49,402 nucleotides of DNA, taken from DATDAW01 sp036525185. Its GTDB lineage: Bacteria > Verrucomicrobiota > Verrucomicrobiia > Chthoniobacterales > DASVRZ01. This document shows positions 17,001 to 25,084 of the stretch, piece after piece (position 1 is the stretch's first letter; every line of letters begins with the position of its first letter). The position numbers and the translations under genes are program-made. The notes under the pieces were generated by a model, which saw nothing but the letters and a program-made list of their open reading frames with translations, ran no database searches and was not told the origin of the DNA. The stretch is from positions 1 through 49,402 of the forward strand of contig DATDAW010000044.1 of NCBI GenBank assembly GCA_036525185.1, in the 5' to 3' direction.

Positions 17001-17863
17001 GTCATCGGCGCAGGAACGCGGTTTTTGGCAGAGCCTTTGACAGCGGGCGGTCTCACCAGTGAAACCGGACGGGCACGGACACTTCGCGAAGGGCCGGACG
17101 CAGACTGTGCATGGACAGCTGCAGCCGAGGAAGTGACCACAGCTCCCGCCAAGATCAGGCTTGAAATCGTGTGGTGGTGAGCCCGTTTCCGGCGCGGACG
17201 GACAAGAAACAAGGCCAAAAGTCCAACTCCGGCGAGTGCCCAAGTGCCGGGTTCCGGAATAACCGTAAGAGACAGTGTCGCCGACTCGAAGATCAAAGGT
17301 GCCCCCGGGGCGATGTCCTCAATGAGAAGCGACCAAGGAGATGACGCGGATGAATCAAATAGCGTTCCTGTGAACAAACTCAAGCTTTCGACGGGCAGGA
17401 ACGTTCCCGATTGGGGCATGTCGGGATTGATATTGACAGGGTCGGCGGCGAGATCGCTGAACTCAATGGTCCCCGTGAAGGTGTCGCCGTCCAAGCCCCA
17501 ATCGAACGATCCCTGCGAAATCAGCGCGACGCCGAGGGTGCCGCCGGAATCCAATTTGACCAGTCCGATGTTAATTTCATTGTAGAACGGCGCCGAGAAT
17601 GAATCATCCGGCTCCTTGGAAAACGTTATCGATACGGCGACATTCGTGATACTCAATCCATCGTACGCCGAGTAATTTGAGAAATCGAAGTCGTGAAGGC
17701 CGGCGCTTTCATCATAGGCGGCGCTATCCATGTTAGTACTAGTTACTGTCTGCGCGGCCGCATTCTGAACGGGAGCAAAATAACTGGCTAGCAAAGACCA
17801 TGCAACGCAGGTTCCAATGGTAGCGAAGAGAGACCTCCTTCGCCGATTTGTTCTATTCTTCAT
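14003..17863 (-). CDS. Secreted S8 (subtilisin-like) protease with internal PEP-CTERM signal
   Basis: A 1286-residue protein, using the ATG at 17863, which gives a basic signal peptide (about residues 1-38). Residues 40-200 form a beta domain with P-domain-like features (LFTGTLFDSSASSPWSLLIED). A complete PEP-CTERM sorting signal follows at 203-228 (PEPGTWALAGVGLLALFLV, then RPRRKR). A second signal-like hydrophobic stretch ends in AVHAQ (230-253). Then come a probable propeptide and a full S8 domain with Asp424 (VLDSGID), His491 (NGHGTH) and Ser819 (GGTSGAAP). A protease-associated insert lies at about 630-770, with a C-terminal domain from about 870. PEP-CTERM signals are normally C-terminal, so two genes seem joined in one frame. 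All catalytic residues are present. The upstream 90-residue extension to 18133 is rejected. Confidence 0.85.
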   Translation of the reverse strand: MKNRTNRRRRSLFATIGTCVAWSLLASYFAPVQNAAAQTVTSTNMDSAAYDESAGLHDFDFSNYSAYDGLSITNVAVSITFSKEPDDSFSAPFYNEINIGLVKLDSGGTLGVALISQGSFDWGLDGDTFTGTIEFSDLAADPVNINPDMPQSGTFLPVESLSLFTGTLFDSSASSPWSLLIEDIAPGAPLIFESATLSLTVIPEPGTWALAGVGLLALFLVRPRRKRAHHHTISSLILAGAVVTSSAAAVHAQSASGPSRSVRARPVSLVRPPAVKGSAKNRVPAPMTFQQPLNVRTGEVNVVVQLSNDDSSAVARTKAGSAGLSTRAQKSLAQRLQVAQSALSPKLKALGARELGRMKHSLNALIVAVDASKLPTIRKIAGVKSARIVNDYQLHLSETVPYVGATALQDIGVTGAGITVAVLDSGIDYTHKNLGGPGTLAAYDKAYANPAVIAPGTFPTAKVIGGYDFVGESWPNTPLSSDSNPIDFNGHGTHVADIIGGKSADGTHQGVAPDVSLYAIKVCSAVATSCSGVAQLLAVEYALDPNGDGDTSDHVDVINLSLGASYGQIEDDGSTSLGNAVKLGVVVVASAGNSADRPYIVGSPSTTPEVISVAQTTVPSAKAYPLVVQPGSPASGTYPNTNTVDWAPVTGTVTAPLIYGGLGGGPATLPPGRTEADFAGKIVLVDRGSYNISAKVDYFADLGAAGVVLANNAAGDPPSFSFGGSYNGTPFNPIPTLVITNTLGYGSTSPLRLALAAGPVTATISDANPVSLAGAMASTSSRGPSVSYNEIKPDIGAPGASVSALAGTGTEEEAFGGTSGAAPMVAGASALLLQKFPTATPLDIKARLMNSAYRNIVTNPQTAPGVLAPITRIGAGEVRVDKAANLMTTAVVLGERSAPSLSFGFHRVVGPKSITKTVQVTNYAASTRSYAIESNFRYSNDAASGAVEITPSTSSLTVPAHGSATFDVTALISPSLLPDWTLNGGSAGGTGSLLQTVEFDGYVTIKDATDTVALPFQILPHKAAGTRAPSNRLVIGGTSGSTVIANAPSATAGYADVFSLIGTSPRVPTVWLPTPGSNYALPDIQNVGVRLVDFGSSGYGVEFGISSWDADAHPNYPKGYVIDIDTTGDSEPDYTVFNAELTGFGATGQNIVAVGPYGSPTGTVRFYNNADLNSTNTFMNVLFSDLGGISYTTPLTISVYAWDNYFTGYFTDGIENMRYTPIYPKFLPTSWSFTVAQDASTTLGVVYDSLSEVDSPSQSGLLLLFDDAKAKVEAQAITVKVPGSLP

Positions 17864-18189
17864 GAGCTGATAACGAAATGACCAGACGCTCTTTGTGACC
17901 GGGGACCGGACGGCAGGGGACTGGTCGAATGTGCTGTTTGGTTGTGTGATGATTCCCTTAATTGCCTCGAACGAGGCCCATGGGCCCCCTTCTTGCGCAA
18001 GCAAGCCAACTACGCTGAGATTGCCTATCAAAATTCTGGGAAGGCCGGCAAGGCAAAAACAAAGGTTTTTTTCATATTCTACAATTTCTGGCTTTGGCTG
18101 GGGACGAGCGTTGTTGACGGCCATGCGCGCCACGTTGAAACCCTTAGAGCCGCTTTTGACGACGGAAGGCGGGCGAATTAGGATTGGCG
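17864..18189. other. Divergent intergenic region with two perfect palindromes
   Basis: 326 bases between the minus-strand protease and the plus-strand DUF6421 gene, so it must hold both promoters. Two perfect palindromes stand close together: GGCCCATGGGCC (17975-17986) and CTTGCGCAAG (17992-18001). No strong promoter boxes could be assigned with confidence. Confidence 0.4.
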
Positions 18190-20262
18190 ATGAGAGCCAT
18201 GGATTATCCCAGGCGGGTTCGAGTTTTGTTTGATGAAATGCATTCGGAGAGCTGGTCGGTCTCTCTGGAAATTGCCGCCGGGATGACTGCTCATGAGCCG
18301 GCAGCTTCGTCCTACGCGCGAGCGGCTGCGTTCCTTGGCGAACGTGATTTTGCCATCAAACGAAATGATTCAGAACAGCTGCACTCGGATTTTTTGCAAA
18401 AGACGGATATTCTAGCAATCCTTCACCCCTGCGAAGCGCGATGGGAGCCGGTCGTGCCGGGAGCTGGTTTGCCGCAGTTCACGGAACGCGAAATCGGGGA
18501 CGTCGTGAAATGGGTGGCCGAAGGCGGGGCGCTACTGGTGATTTCCGAATACGAACATGAAAAATACGGCAGCAATTTAAATACAGTGCTCACGCCGTTC
18601 GGAATTGCTTTCCAAAACGACACGGTCCGGGATGACACAAATGCCGTCCGCGGGAATCCTTCCTGGATTCCGGGTTTTTCAGTAGACAAAGGGGTGCTTG
18701 GCCATGCCATTGAGAGCGCACACTTTTATCGGGCCGGGAGTTGTCGGATCGAGGAAGGCAGGGCGACGGCGGCGTTTGTGACATCGTTGGAGGCACGGCC
18801 CGCTGCGGCACCACTAATTGTCCGGGCGGAATACGGCAGGGGCAGGGTGATTGCGGTGGCAGACTCAAGCCTCTTTGGGGACCGGCACTTTGAGAAAAAC
18901 GATCATCGTCAATTGTGGCGGAACATTTTTTACTGGCTTGCGACGCCGGCTTTTGAGCGGATGCAGGTGCTGGTTTCTGAAAGTCCGAATGTAAGGCTGC
19001 CGGCATGGAGACAGTTGAAGGAGACGGTAAATCAGCTGCGGTTGTTGGAGGCCGCGGATGGGTCGGTTCCGCTGGAAACCCGGGAGGCGGCTGCCGCGCT
19101 GCTGCCAGCCATCAACGAATCGATCGGTCAACTGTTACCGCGTTTTCCACATCAAACGATTTATCTGGAGCAAGTGCGGACCGATTTGCGGACGTGGGCG
19201 GATGCGGGTTTTGGAAAGCCGGATTTCGGAGCCTCGCTGGCGGCTTTCTCGCCGCAGATCGACCGGACAAACGACCGTGAGCACCTGATTGTTTTTCCGC
19301 TTTACACACCGAATGCTTCCAAAGACACCAAATTTGAGGCACTTATGGTTCGGACGCCCTGGCCGGAATGGCTGGCGAGGCTGGAGCGGACGGGGTATCG
19401 CAACAACAAATTCGTGCCAGGGCATCTGGTCGACTTTACGGACGGTTACGACAGCGAATGCGCGGTCTTGTTTCCCGAGACCATTTCGTTGAAGGCCCGG
19501 GCAACAAACAATTTTGCGATCATTTTTTGCGATCGAGAAGCTGCCCGCCTCCAGCGATATGCGCTGAAAGCGCAGCGATTCACACAATTTCCCGTCCATC
19601 CGCAGCTGGATTGCTTCCTCAAGTCCCTGGCCGTCATCCGGGATACAACGGCACTCTGGGATTTGATCCACGACAAATCACACAGCCTTGGCGAGTTGCC
19701 TTTTGATCCGTTCATGATCCGGCAACGGGCGCCGTTCTGGATGTATTCGCTGGAAGAGCTGCGCGTCGATTTAAGGGCGTTTGGCGAAGGGGAGAAACTT
19801 GCATTCGAGGGATTCCCATTTGCCCATTACGTGACGTATGCCGTGCTGTTCGACCGGATTTTCCGGTTTGCGATCAGCGGGGACCGGGTGCGCAATTACG
19901 ATGCGCTGGGAGGACAACTGTTGTCCTCGTTTTTGCACCAGCGCGACATTCTTCTGTGGCGCGACAATCAGCTGGCCATTCGATGGGACTTGCTGTCGGA
20001 CGGTGTCCGCGAATTACGCGAGGAGCTGGGAGCCCTGTACCGGCGTGGAGCGGATTGTTCGAAAATGACGTTCTGGCTCGCAGCCCATGACCTCATCTCG
20101 AAATATGTGACACCTAATGTGGCGTCCAAGTGGAGGAAGGACACCCGTGAAGTGTCCGACGAAGAGCAATTGAAAAAGTGGATTGATCTGGTGCACCCGG
20201 ATGAATTTCCGCTGGGGAATTTTCACCTGAATTTGCTGAAGAAGATGAAGGCCGCGTTGTAG
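18190..20262 (+). CDS. DUF4350/GATase-like domain fused to DUF6421
   Basis: A 690-residue, apparently cytoplasmic protein. The ATG at 18190 is preceded by AGGA at 6 bases. Residues about 1-255 resemble glutamine-amidotransferase-like/DUF4350 domains (LAILHPCEARWE, then GGALLVISEYEHEKYG, and YGRGRVIAVADSSLFGD with its typical turn). Residues about 280-690 match my recollection of DUF6421, a family known mainly from actinobacteria. Matching blocks are VDFTDGYDSECAVLFPET, FCDREAARLQ, LPFDPFMIRQRAPFWMYSLE and IFRFAISGDRVRNYDALGGQ. These strongly polar conserved blocks suggest an enzyme, but no reaction is known to me. It is flanked by a divergent protease and a convergent kinase, so context gives no clue. 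Confidence 0.7.
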   Translation: MRAMDYPRRVRVLFDEMHSESWSVSLEIAAGMTAHEPAASSYARAAAFLGERDFAIKRNDSEQLHSDFLQKTDILAILHPCEARWEPVVPGAGLPQFTEREIGDVVKWVAEGGALLVISEYEHEKYGSNLNTVLTPFGIAFQNDTVRDDTNAVRGNPSWIPGFSVDKGVLGHAIESAHFYRAGSCRIEEGRATAAFVTSLEARPAAAPLIVRAEYGRGRVIAVADSSLFGDRHFEKNDHRQLWRNIFYWLATPAFERMQVLVSESPNVRLPAWRQLKETVNQLRLLEAADGSVPLETREAAAALLPAINESIGQLLPRFPHQTIYLEQVRTDLRTWADAGFGKPDFGASLAAFSPQIDRTNDREHLIVFPLYTPNASKDTKFEALMVRTPWPEWLARLERTGYRNNKFVPGHLVDFTDGYDSECAVLFPETISLKARATNNFAIIFCDREAARLQRYALKAQRFTQFPVHPQLDCFLKSLAVIRDTTALWDLIHDKSHSLGELPFDPFMIRQRAPFWMYSLEELRVDLRAFGEGEKLAFEGFPFAHYVTYAVLFDRIFRFAISGDRVRNYDALGGQLLSSFLHQRDILLWRDNQLAIRWDLLSDGVRELREELGALYRRGADCSKMTFWLAAHDLISKYVTPNVASKWRKDTREVSDEEQLKKWIDLVHPDEFPLGNFHLNLLKKMKAAL

Positions 20263-20288
20263 TGAATAGAGACGTAAGACTGCTTGCG

Positions 20289-22223
20289 CTACGTTCCCAA
20301 AGCGACGTTTTCCGGGTTGAGCCGCTTGTTCACCGCGGCAACAAGGTTTTTCAACAGGAACGGTTTCTGGAGAGTGTCAACGGTCTGACCGTTGTATTCA
20401 GCGGTCAATGCGGCGGTATCTGTGATGTAGCCGCTGCAAACGATCACTGGCAATGTGCAGCCCTGCCGTGCCAAGCCGCGAAGAGTGTCGATCCCATTGA
20501 GCTTTGGCATGTTCATGTCGAGAAGGACGAGTTCCACCTCCGCCTCGTGTTCTCTCAGATAATCGAGCGCTTCGGTGCCATTGGACATTTCGACGATCTG
20601 ATATCCCGACCGGCGCAGAATGCTGGCGGCGACAGCGCGCACGTCTGTTTCGTCTTCGACGATCATAATCGTTTTTGATTCCGCGGATGGAATCGCGGCG
20701 ATGGGCGAGATCTTTCGACGGACGGCAACCTCGGTTGCAGGCATTTGAGTCACGGTCGCGCGTGGCAGACAGACCATGAAGCGGGTCCCCACATCGACTT
20801 CGGTATGGAAATCGATCCAGCCATTGAGCTGGCGGGCGATCCCGTAGCACATGGCGAGGCCCATGCCGGAACCGCGCTCCCGATTCTTTGTAGAGAAGAA
20901 CGGCTCGAAGACGTGTTTGCGCAGGTGTTCAGGAATGCCAGCGCCGTTATCGGCGACTTCGATGATGACGCTACCGGATTCGTGCGGCGGTTCAGCTTCG
21001 CGCGGCTGTTCGGCAACGCGGGCGTGAAGCGTTCCAGGCGGAGCGTTGTAGGTGCGGACGGTGATAGTGCCACGGCCGGATATGGCATCCCGGGCGTTGA
21101 GGAGCAGGTTCATGAGTACCTGGGTCAATTGCACGTCGTCGGCGGACACCAGCCAGAGGTTGTTGTCGAGAGAAAGCTCGACCTCGATCTGCGGCGGAAT
21201 CGTTGCGCCGAGCATGGTGATTGTGTCCTTGATGACCGCGTTGGCTGACACCGGGCGAATCGTGACGACGCTGTTGCGGGCAAAACCGAGGAGCTGCCGG
21301 ACGAGCCTGGCCGCCATTTGGCCGGCATCCGAGGCCAGAGCGAGGTGATGGTTGAGTTCCGGGGGAAAGTTTTCGGATTCCGTTTCGATGAGTTCGAGGT
21401 GGCCGTTAATCACGGTCAGCAAATTATTGAAATCGTGGGCGATGCCTCCGGCAAGGGAACCGATGGCCTCCATTTTTTGGGATTGGATGAGCTGCTTTTC
21501 GAGGCGTTTCTGCCGGCTCACATCGCGCATCAGCCATAGCCGCGCAAAAATCGTGTCTGCTGTGTCGCCAGTGGTCACACCAAGGGGAATGCATTCGCAA
21601 ATGAGGATCTGACCAGCGGGCGTTTCGACTTCGACCTGGGCGCCCGGCTCCGACAGGAGTCGATTGACGGCTTTGGGATCAAAGGAGCGGAACTGTTCGA
21701 GGTGTGGGAGGGGCGTTCCGGCTGGGGCGCCGAGGATTTCGCGGCAGGCCCGGCTGGCTCGCAAAGTGTGTCCATCCGGCGCAGTCACGAGCAGACCGTT
21801 GGGGTTGTCCTCAAAAACGGCTTCGAGGAGGCTGTTGGCTTCGCGAAGCTGTTCGCGAGAGGATTCGAGGGCAGCGGTGCGTTCGCGGACGAGCTGGGTG
21901 AGGTGTTCCCGGGCAGTGCGCTGGCTGATGAGGAGAGTTTCGACTCCCAGCCATACGCGGTCGAGCGGCTCAGGCAAAGGAGTGGGGGTAATGGGTTGTT
22001 CGCGAAGCAATTGCTCGAATTGCGCGACAAGCTGTCGCACGGGGCGCGTCAAAGCGCTTGCGGCCCTCCACGCGCCAATGAGGGAAAGGACGGCGAGGAC
22101 ACAGGCCGCGATGAAGATGGTTTGCCAGGAAAGATTCAGTTTCGTGAGGGCCAGAACTACCGCCATGGGGACCAGGGACGCCACAGCCAGAAAGAGGAAA
22201 CCACGGTGATGGAAAGTATTCAT
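20289..22223 (-). CDS. Hybrid sensor histidine kinase / response regulator
   Basis: A 644-residue membrane sensor starting at the ATG at 22223, directly before the first membrane segment (residues 8-24; second about 30-50). A HAMP-like/coiled stretch follows, then a PAS-like domain (ANSLLEAVFEDNPNGLLVTA). The histidine kinase core has the phospho-acceptor in LAGGIAHDFNNLL and an ATPase domain with N-box (LMNLLLNARDAI), G1 (VADNGAGIPE), F (FEPFFSTK) and G2 (GSGMGLAM) motifs. The C-terminal receiver domain has the acceptor Asp in LVLLDMNMPK. The HDFNN type belongs to the HisKA class typical of NtrB-like and hybrid sensors. No DNA-binding partner is adjacent, so the signal and target are unknown. 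The longer frame to 22286 adds 21 unlikely residues. Confidence 0.9.
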   Translation of the reverse strand: MNTFHHRGFLFLAVASLVPMAVVLALTKLNLSWQTIFIAACVLAVLSLIGAWRAASALTRPVRQLVAQFEQLLREQPITPTPLPEPLDRVWLGVETLLISQRTAREHLTQLVRERTAALESSREQLREANSLLEAVFEDNPNGLLVTAPDGHTLRASRACREILGAPAGTPLPHLEQFRSFDPKAVNRLLSEPGAQVEVETPAGQILICECIPLGVTTGDTADTIFARLWLMRDVSRQKRLEKQLIQSQKMEAIGSLAGGIAHDFNNLLTVINGHLELIETESENFPPELNHHLALASDAGQMAARLVRQLLGFARNSVVTIRPVSANAVIKDTITMLGATIPPQIEVELSLDNNLWLVSADDVQLTQVLMNLLLNARDAISGRGTITVRTYNAPPGTLHARVAEQPREAEPPHESGSVIIEVADNGAGIPEHLRKHVFEPFFSTKNRERGSGMGLAMCYGIARQLNGWIDFHTEVDVGTRFMVCLPRATVTQMPATEVAVRRKISPIAAIPSAESKTIMIVEDETDVRAVAASILRRSGYQIVEMSNGTEALDYLREHEAEVELVLLDMNMPKLNGIDTLRGLARQGCTLPVIVCSGYITDTAALTAEYNGQTVDTLQKPFLLKNLVAAVNKRLNPENVALGT

Positions 22224-22439
22224 GGTCTCAAGCAGTCGTCGTGAATCGATCGGTCGAATGTTACGCCGGATGCGTCCGGCTTCCACATTGGGCGCTTTCG
22301 CACAATAACGACATCCATTTTCTGGCGGAACCAGAAACTTTCGTGCAGGGCAGGAAGTCAGCGCTGGCTTCGCGATTTTATATTACATACATTGTCTGAT
22401 GTTATAGATATGAGGATCGCTCTGAGGTATTTGCGGGCT

Positions 22440-22507
22440 TGTGAATAAGTTGTTGAAGAGTCTTGCCGTCCTTGCGTCGCACTTAAGTCCTTGCTGAGTT
22501 ATCCACA
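22440..22507. promoter_or_regulatory. Pair of consensus DnaA boxes
   Basis: TGTGAATAA at 22440-22448 (reverse complement TTATTCACA) and TTATCCACA at 22499-22507 each match TTATNCACA at all nine positions. They lie 50 bases apart next to an AT-rich tract. The first is followed by GTTGTTGAAG, a context often seen around bacterial chromosomal origins. Whether this is oriC cannot be decided here; dnaA is not in the window. Confidence 0.5.
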
Positions 22508-22688
22508 GCGATTTCCGAAAAACCGCTTTATCCGGCCAGACGTTTTCGAGACCATTTCGTCCGCCGTTTCCGGATCAGCGCGCGATTTTAGGGACCCACC
22601 TTAAACTTGGTTCTCGCGCAATCCGTGGTGGAGCAATGTTCCACGCGCTGATGGAGCGCTCATTGAATCCGCCAAAAAAGCTTTGGGT

Positions 22689-22718
22689 TTGACACCCCCG
22701 CGCCGGCACCCCTAGGTT
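22689..22718 (+). promoter_or_regulatory. Candidate sigma-70 promoter of serA
   Basis: A perfect -35 box TTGACA (22689-22694) is followed after 18 bases by TAGGTT (22713-22718), which keeps the important TA and final T of a -10 box. The spacer is GC-rich. Transcription would begin only about 15 bases before the serA ATG, leaving a short leader without a visible ribosome binding site. Confidence 0.4.
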
Positions 22719-22740
22719 CCTCGCCCCACTTTACATCCCA

Positions 22741-24333
22741 ATGTCAAAATTACGCGTTCTTGTCGCAGACCCCATTTCGCAGCGCGGCGTCGACGAACTT
22801 GCCGCAGGCGGCTTTCTCGATGTGACCGTCAAGACAGGACTCACTGAAGACCAACTGATCCAGGAAATCCAAGGTGTCTCCGCGCTGGTGATTCGCAGCC
22901 AGACCAAGGTCACGGCAAAAGTTCTGGAAGCGGCCACGAGTCTGCGCGCGATTGGCCGCGCCGGCGTGGGCGTTGACAATGTCGATGTCGAAGCGGCCAC
23001 GAAGCGTGGCGTGATTGTAATGAATACGCCCGGCGGCAACACCATCTCGACCGCCGAACACACGTTTTCGTTGCTCCTGGCTATGGCACGCAACATCCCT
23101 GACGCTCATGCCAGCATGCGAGCCGGCAAATGGGACCGCAAAAAATTTGAAGGCGTCGAGATTCTGGGCAAAACCATCGCGATCTTGGGCATGGGCCGCA
23201 TTGGAACGGAGCTGGCGCGACGTTCGATGGCATTCGGGATGCGTGTTCTGGCCTATGATCCCTACTTGTCGGCGAGCCGTGCCCGCTCGCTTCAGGTGGA
23301 ATTGATGGATGATCTCGATGAAATCCTCCCAAGAGCTGATTTTCTGACGGTTCACATGCCATTGACGCCGGAAACAAAAAACATGATCGACGCGCGGCAA
23401 CTCGCGCTTTGCAAACCCGGCATTCGCATTGTGAATTGCGCCCGCGGCGGTTTGATCAATGAACAGGCACTCTGTGAAGCGTTGAAAAGTGGTCATGTCG
23501 CAGGGGCTGCGCTGGACGTGTTTGAAGTGGAGCCGTTTCCCTCCGAAGCGCCGTTAAGGTCGACACCAAACGTCGTGTTGACCCCTCACCTGGCCGCTTC
23601 GACGACGGAGGCTCAGGAAAATGTCGGCATTGAAATCGCGGAAGCCATCCGCGCAACGATTCTCGAAGGGACCATCCGGAACGCGGTCAACATGCCGAAT
23701 ATCGACGCCAAGACGCTCGCAGTAGTCGGCCCTTACCTGGCTCTCGGTGAGGCGCTTGGCAACTTTTTGGCACAGATCGCTCCCAATCGGTGCGACCGGC
23801 TCAGCGTGAATTACAGTGGTAAAGTCAATGAAACCAATACGACGCCGATCACGCGAACGATTCTCAAAGGGTTTCTCCTAAAGGTCGGCGGTAACGAAGT
23901 GAATTCGGTCAATGCGGCAGCCCTGGCAGAGTCACTGGGATTGAAAGTGGCGGAAACGCGCCAGAGTGTTCCTGGAGACTTCACCGAACTGCTCGAAGTA
24001 AGTGCATCTGCCGGCGACCAGAACGTGTCGGTTGCAGGAACGTTTTTCGGGACGACACCGCGCATTGTGACCGTGAATGGCCGCCACCTGGAAGCGAAGC
24101 CTCAAGGTACACTGCTCATCCTGGAAAATCAGGACGTTCCAGGCATCGTCGGCAAAGTTGGCACAACACTTGGCGCGCACGGAGTGAACATTGCAGGCAT
24201 GTCGCTCAGCCGAAACGAGATCGGTGGAAGGGCGCTGACGGTGCTGAACCTGGACAGTGTTCCGCCTGATGATGTCCTCGCATCGTTGACCAATGCGACG
24301 GATATCCTGAGCGCAAAAGTGGTTACGTTATAA
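22741..24333 (+). CDS. serA: D-3-phosphoglycerate dehydrogenase
   Basis: A 530-residue cytoplasmic enzyme catalysing the first step of serine synthesis, NAD-dependent oxidation of 3-phosphoglycerate. The Rossmann motif ILGMGRIGTELARR lies near residues 148-161. Active-site parts are the Arg in NCARGGLINE, the Glu in DVFEVEPFPSEAP and the His in LTPHLAASTTEAQENVG. After residue about 320 come the intervening allosteric substrate-binding domain and a C-terminal ACT domain (LILENQDVPGIVGKVGTTLG), the serine sensor. Length and layout fit the long type of SerA. It is a single gene with its own promoter. No unusual residues noted. Confidence 0.95.
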   Translation: MSKLRVLVADPISQRGVDELAAGGFLDVTVKTGLTEDQLIQEIQGVSALVIRSQTKVTAKVLEAATSLRAIGRAGVGVDNVDVEAATKRGVIVMNTPGGNTISTAEHTFSLLLAMARNIPDAHASMRAGKWDRKKFEGVEILGKTIAILGMGRIGTELARRSMAFGMRVLAYDPYLSASRARSLQVELMDDLDEILPRADFLTVHMPLTPETKNMIDARQLALCKPGIRIVNCARGGLINEQALCEALKSGHVAGAALDVFEVEPFPSEAPLRSTPNVVLTPHLAASTTEAQENVGIEIAEAIRATILEGTIRNAVNMPNIDAKTLAVVGPYLALGEALGNFLAQIAPNRCDRLSVNYSGKVNETNTTPITRTILKGFLLKVGGNEVNSVNAAALAESLGLKVAETRQSVPGDFTELLEVSASAGDQNVSVAGTFFGTTPRIVTVNGRHLEAKPQGTLLILENQDVPGIVGKVGTTLGAHGVNIAGMSLSRNEIGGRALTVLNLDSVPPDDVLASLTNATDILSAKVVTL

Positions 24334-24511
24334 GACCGCCGGAACGCCGGAAGTTTGTCTCTTCTGGTGAGTTCTGTTCTTTCACAACCAGCGGTCTTGC
24401 GCCTCAACGTTGTGCCGGAAACCGAGACAGGCTGGGTTCTCCCACTGTTGGTTGGCATCGGTTCGGAATTGAATAGTTTGGCAAACAACCGCGTCTTTTG
24501 TGAACACATCC

Positions 24512-25024
24512 ATGAAAGCACTCTGGTTCAGCTCTACGTCCCGGCTCATCGCCGGCATCCTTGCCGCTTCGGTCGCTCTCCTCGCCATGCCCTCCGCGGC
24601 GCATGCGGACTCTGACTGGAAACGAAAGAAGAAGCATGGCCATTATTACGGAGAGTACTATCGTTATCCGCGGTCGAGCTTCACGGTTACTTTTGGCACC
24701 GGTTACCGCGGGCGCGGATACTACTACGGCCCTCCTGGCGCAGCCTATTATTATGATGCTCCAGGCGTCGTCTACTATCGCACTCGCAGCGCAGTTCCAA
24801 GAGGCTATTGGGGCGACTACTACTATGACGAGGACCGCGGCGGGCGCTGGTCCGTCGAGGCCCGCGTCCAGCGCGCGCTATCCCGTCGCGGATACTATTA
24901 TGGTCCAATCGACGGCGACATTGGCCCTGGGTCGCGCCGCGCGATTGCACGCTATCAGGCCCAAAACGGATTGCGAGTGACGGGCACGATTACCCGCGGT
25001 GTGCTGCGTTCGCTGGGAATCTGA
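24512..25024 (+). CDS. Secreted peptidoglycan-binding-domain protein, Tyr/Gly-rich
   Basis: A 170-residue exported protein. The ATG at 24512 (MKALWFSSTSRLIAG) is preferred to the GTG at 24500; both give a signal peptide ending near AAHAD. The middle (about residues 35-110) is low complexity, very rich in Tyr, Gly and Arg (YYYGPPGAAYYYDAPG). The C-terminal 60 residues are a PG_binding_1 domain: VQRALSRRGYYYGPIDGDIG followed by TRGVLRSLGI. It likely sits in the periplasm or on the envelope and binds peptidoglycan. It stands alone between serA and a convergent gene. Only the binding domain is well supported. Confidence 0.8.
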   Translation: MKALWFSSTSRLIAGILAASVALLAMPSAAHADSDWKRKKKHGHYYGEYYRYPRSSFTVTFGTGYRGRGYYYGPPGAAYYYDAPGVVYYRTRSAVPRGYWGDYYYDEDRGGRWSVEARVQRALSRRGYYYGPIDGDIGPGSRRAIARYQAQNGLRVTGTITRGVLRSLGI

Positions 25025-25043
25025 CGATCCTACAGGAAGTAAC

Positions 25044-25073
25044 GGTGCCTGGCGCTTCTTTGGCGCAGGCACC
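25044..25073. terminator. Strong hairpin between convergent genes
   Basis: GGTGCCT (25044-25050) and AGGCACC (25067-25073) pair perfectly and extend inward through GCGC/GCGC with one bulged G, a stem of about 11 bp with a 7-base loop. It lies midway between two convergent stop codons and can serve both strands, though neither side has a long T run. Confidence 0.55.
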
Positions 25074-25084
25074 TGCGCTACGTT

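Larger units (their letters stand above)
22224..22740. other. Intergenic region with AT-rich core and DnaA boxes
   Basis: About 517 bases between divergent genes. The stretch 22372-22420 is unusually AT-rich for this genome. Two sequences match the DnaA box consensus TTATNCACA exactly, in opposite orientation: TGTGAATAA (22440-22448) and TTATCCACA (22499-22507). A partial one, TTATCC, lies near 22528. The layout (AT-rich tract, then DnaA boxes) is like a replication origin or a DnaA-regulated promoter. No gene is visible in it. Confidence 0.45.

Noticed and set aside
17864..18133. 90-residue N-terminal extension of the S8 protease
   Set aside because: It would precede a clear signal peptide and has no conserved features; ATG 17863 is the likely start.
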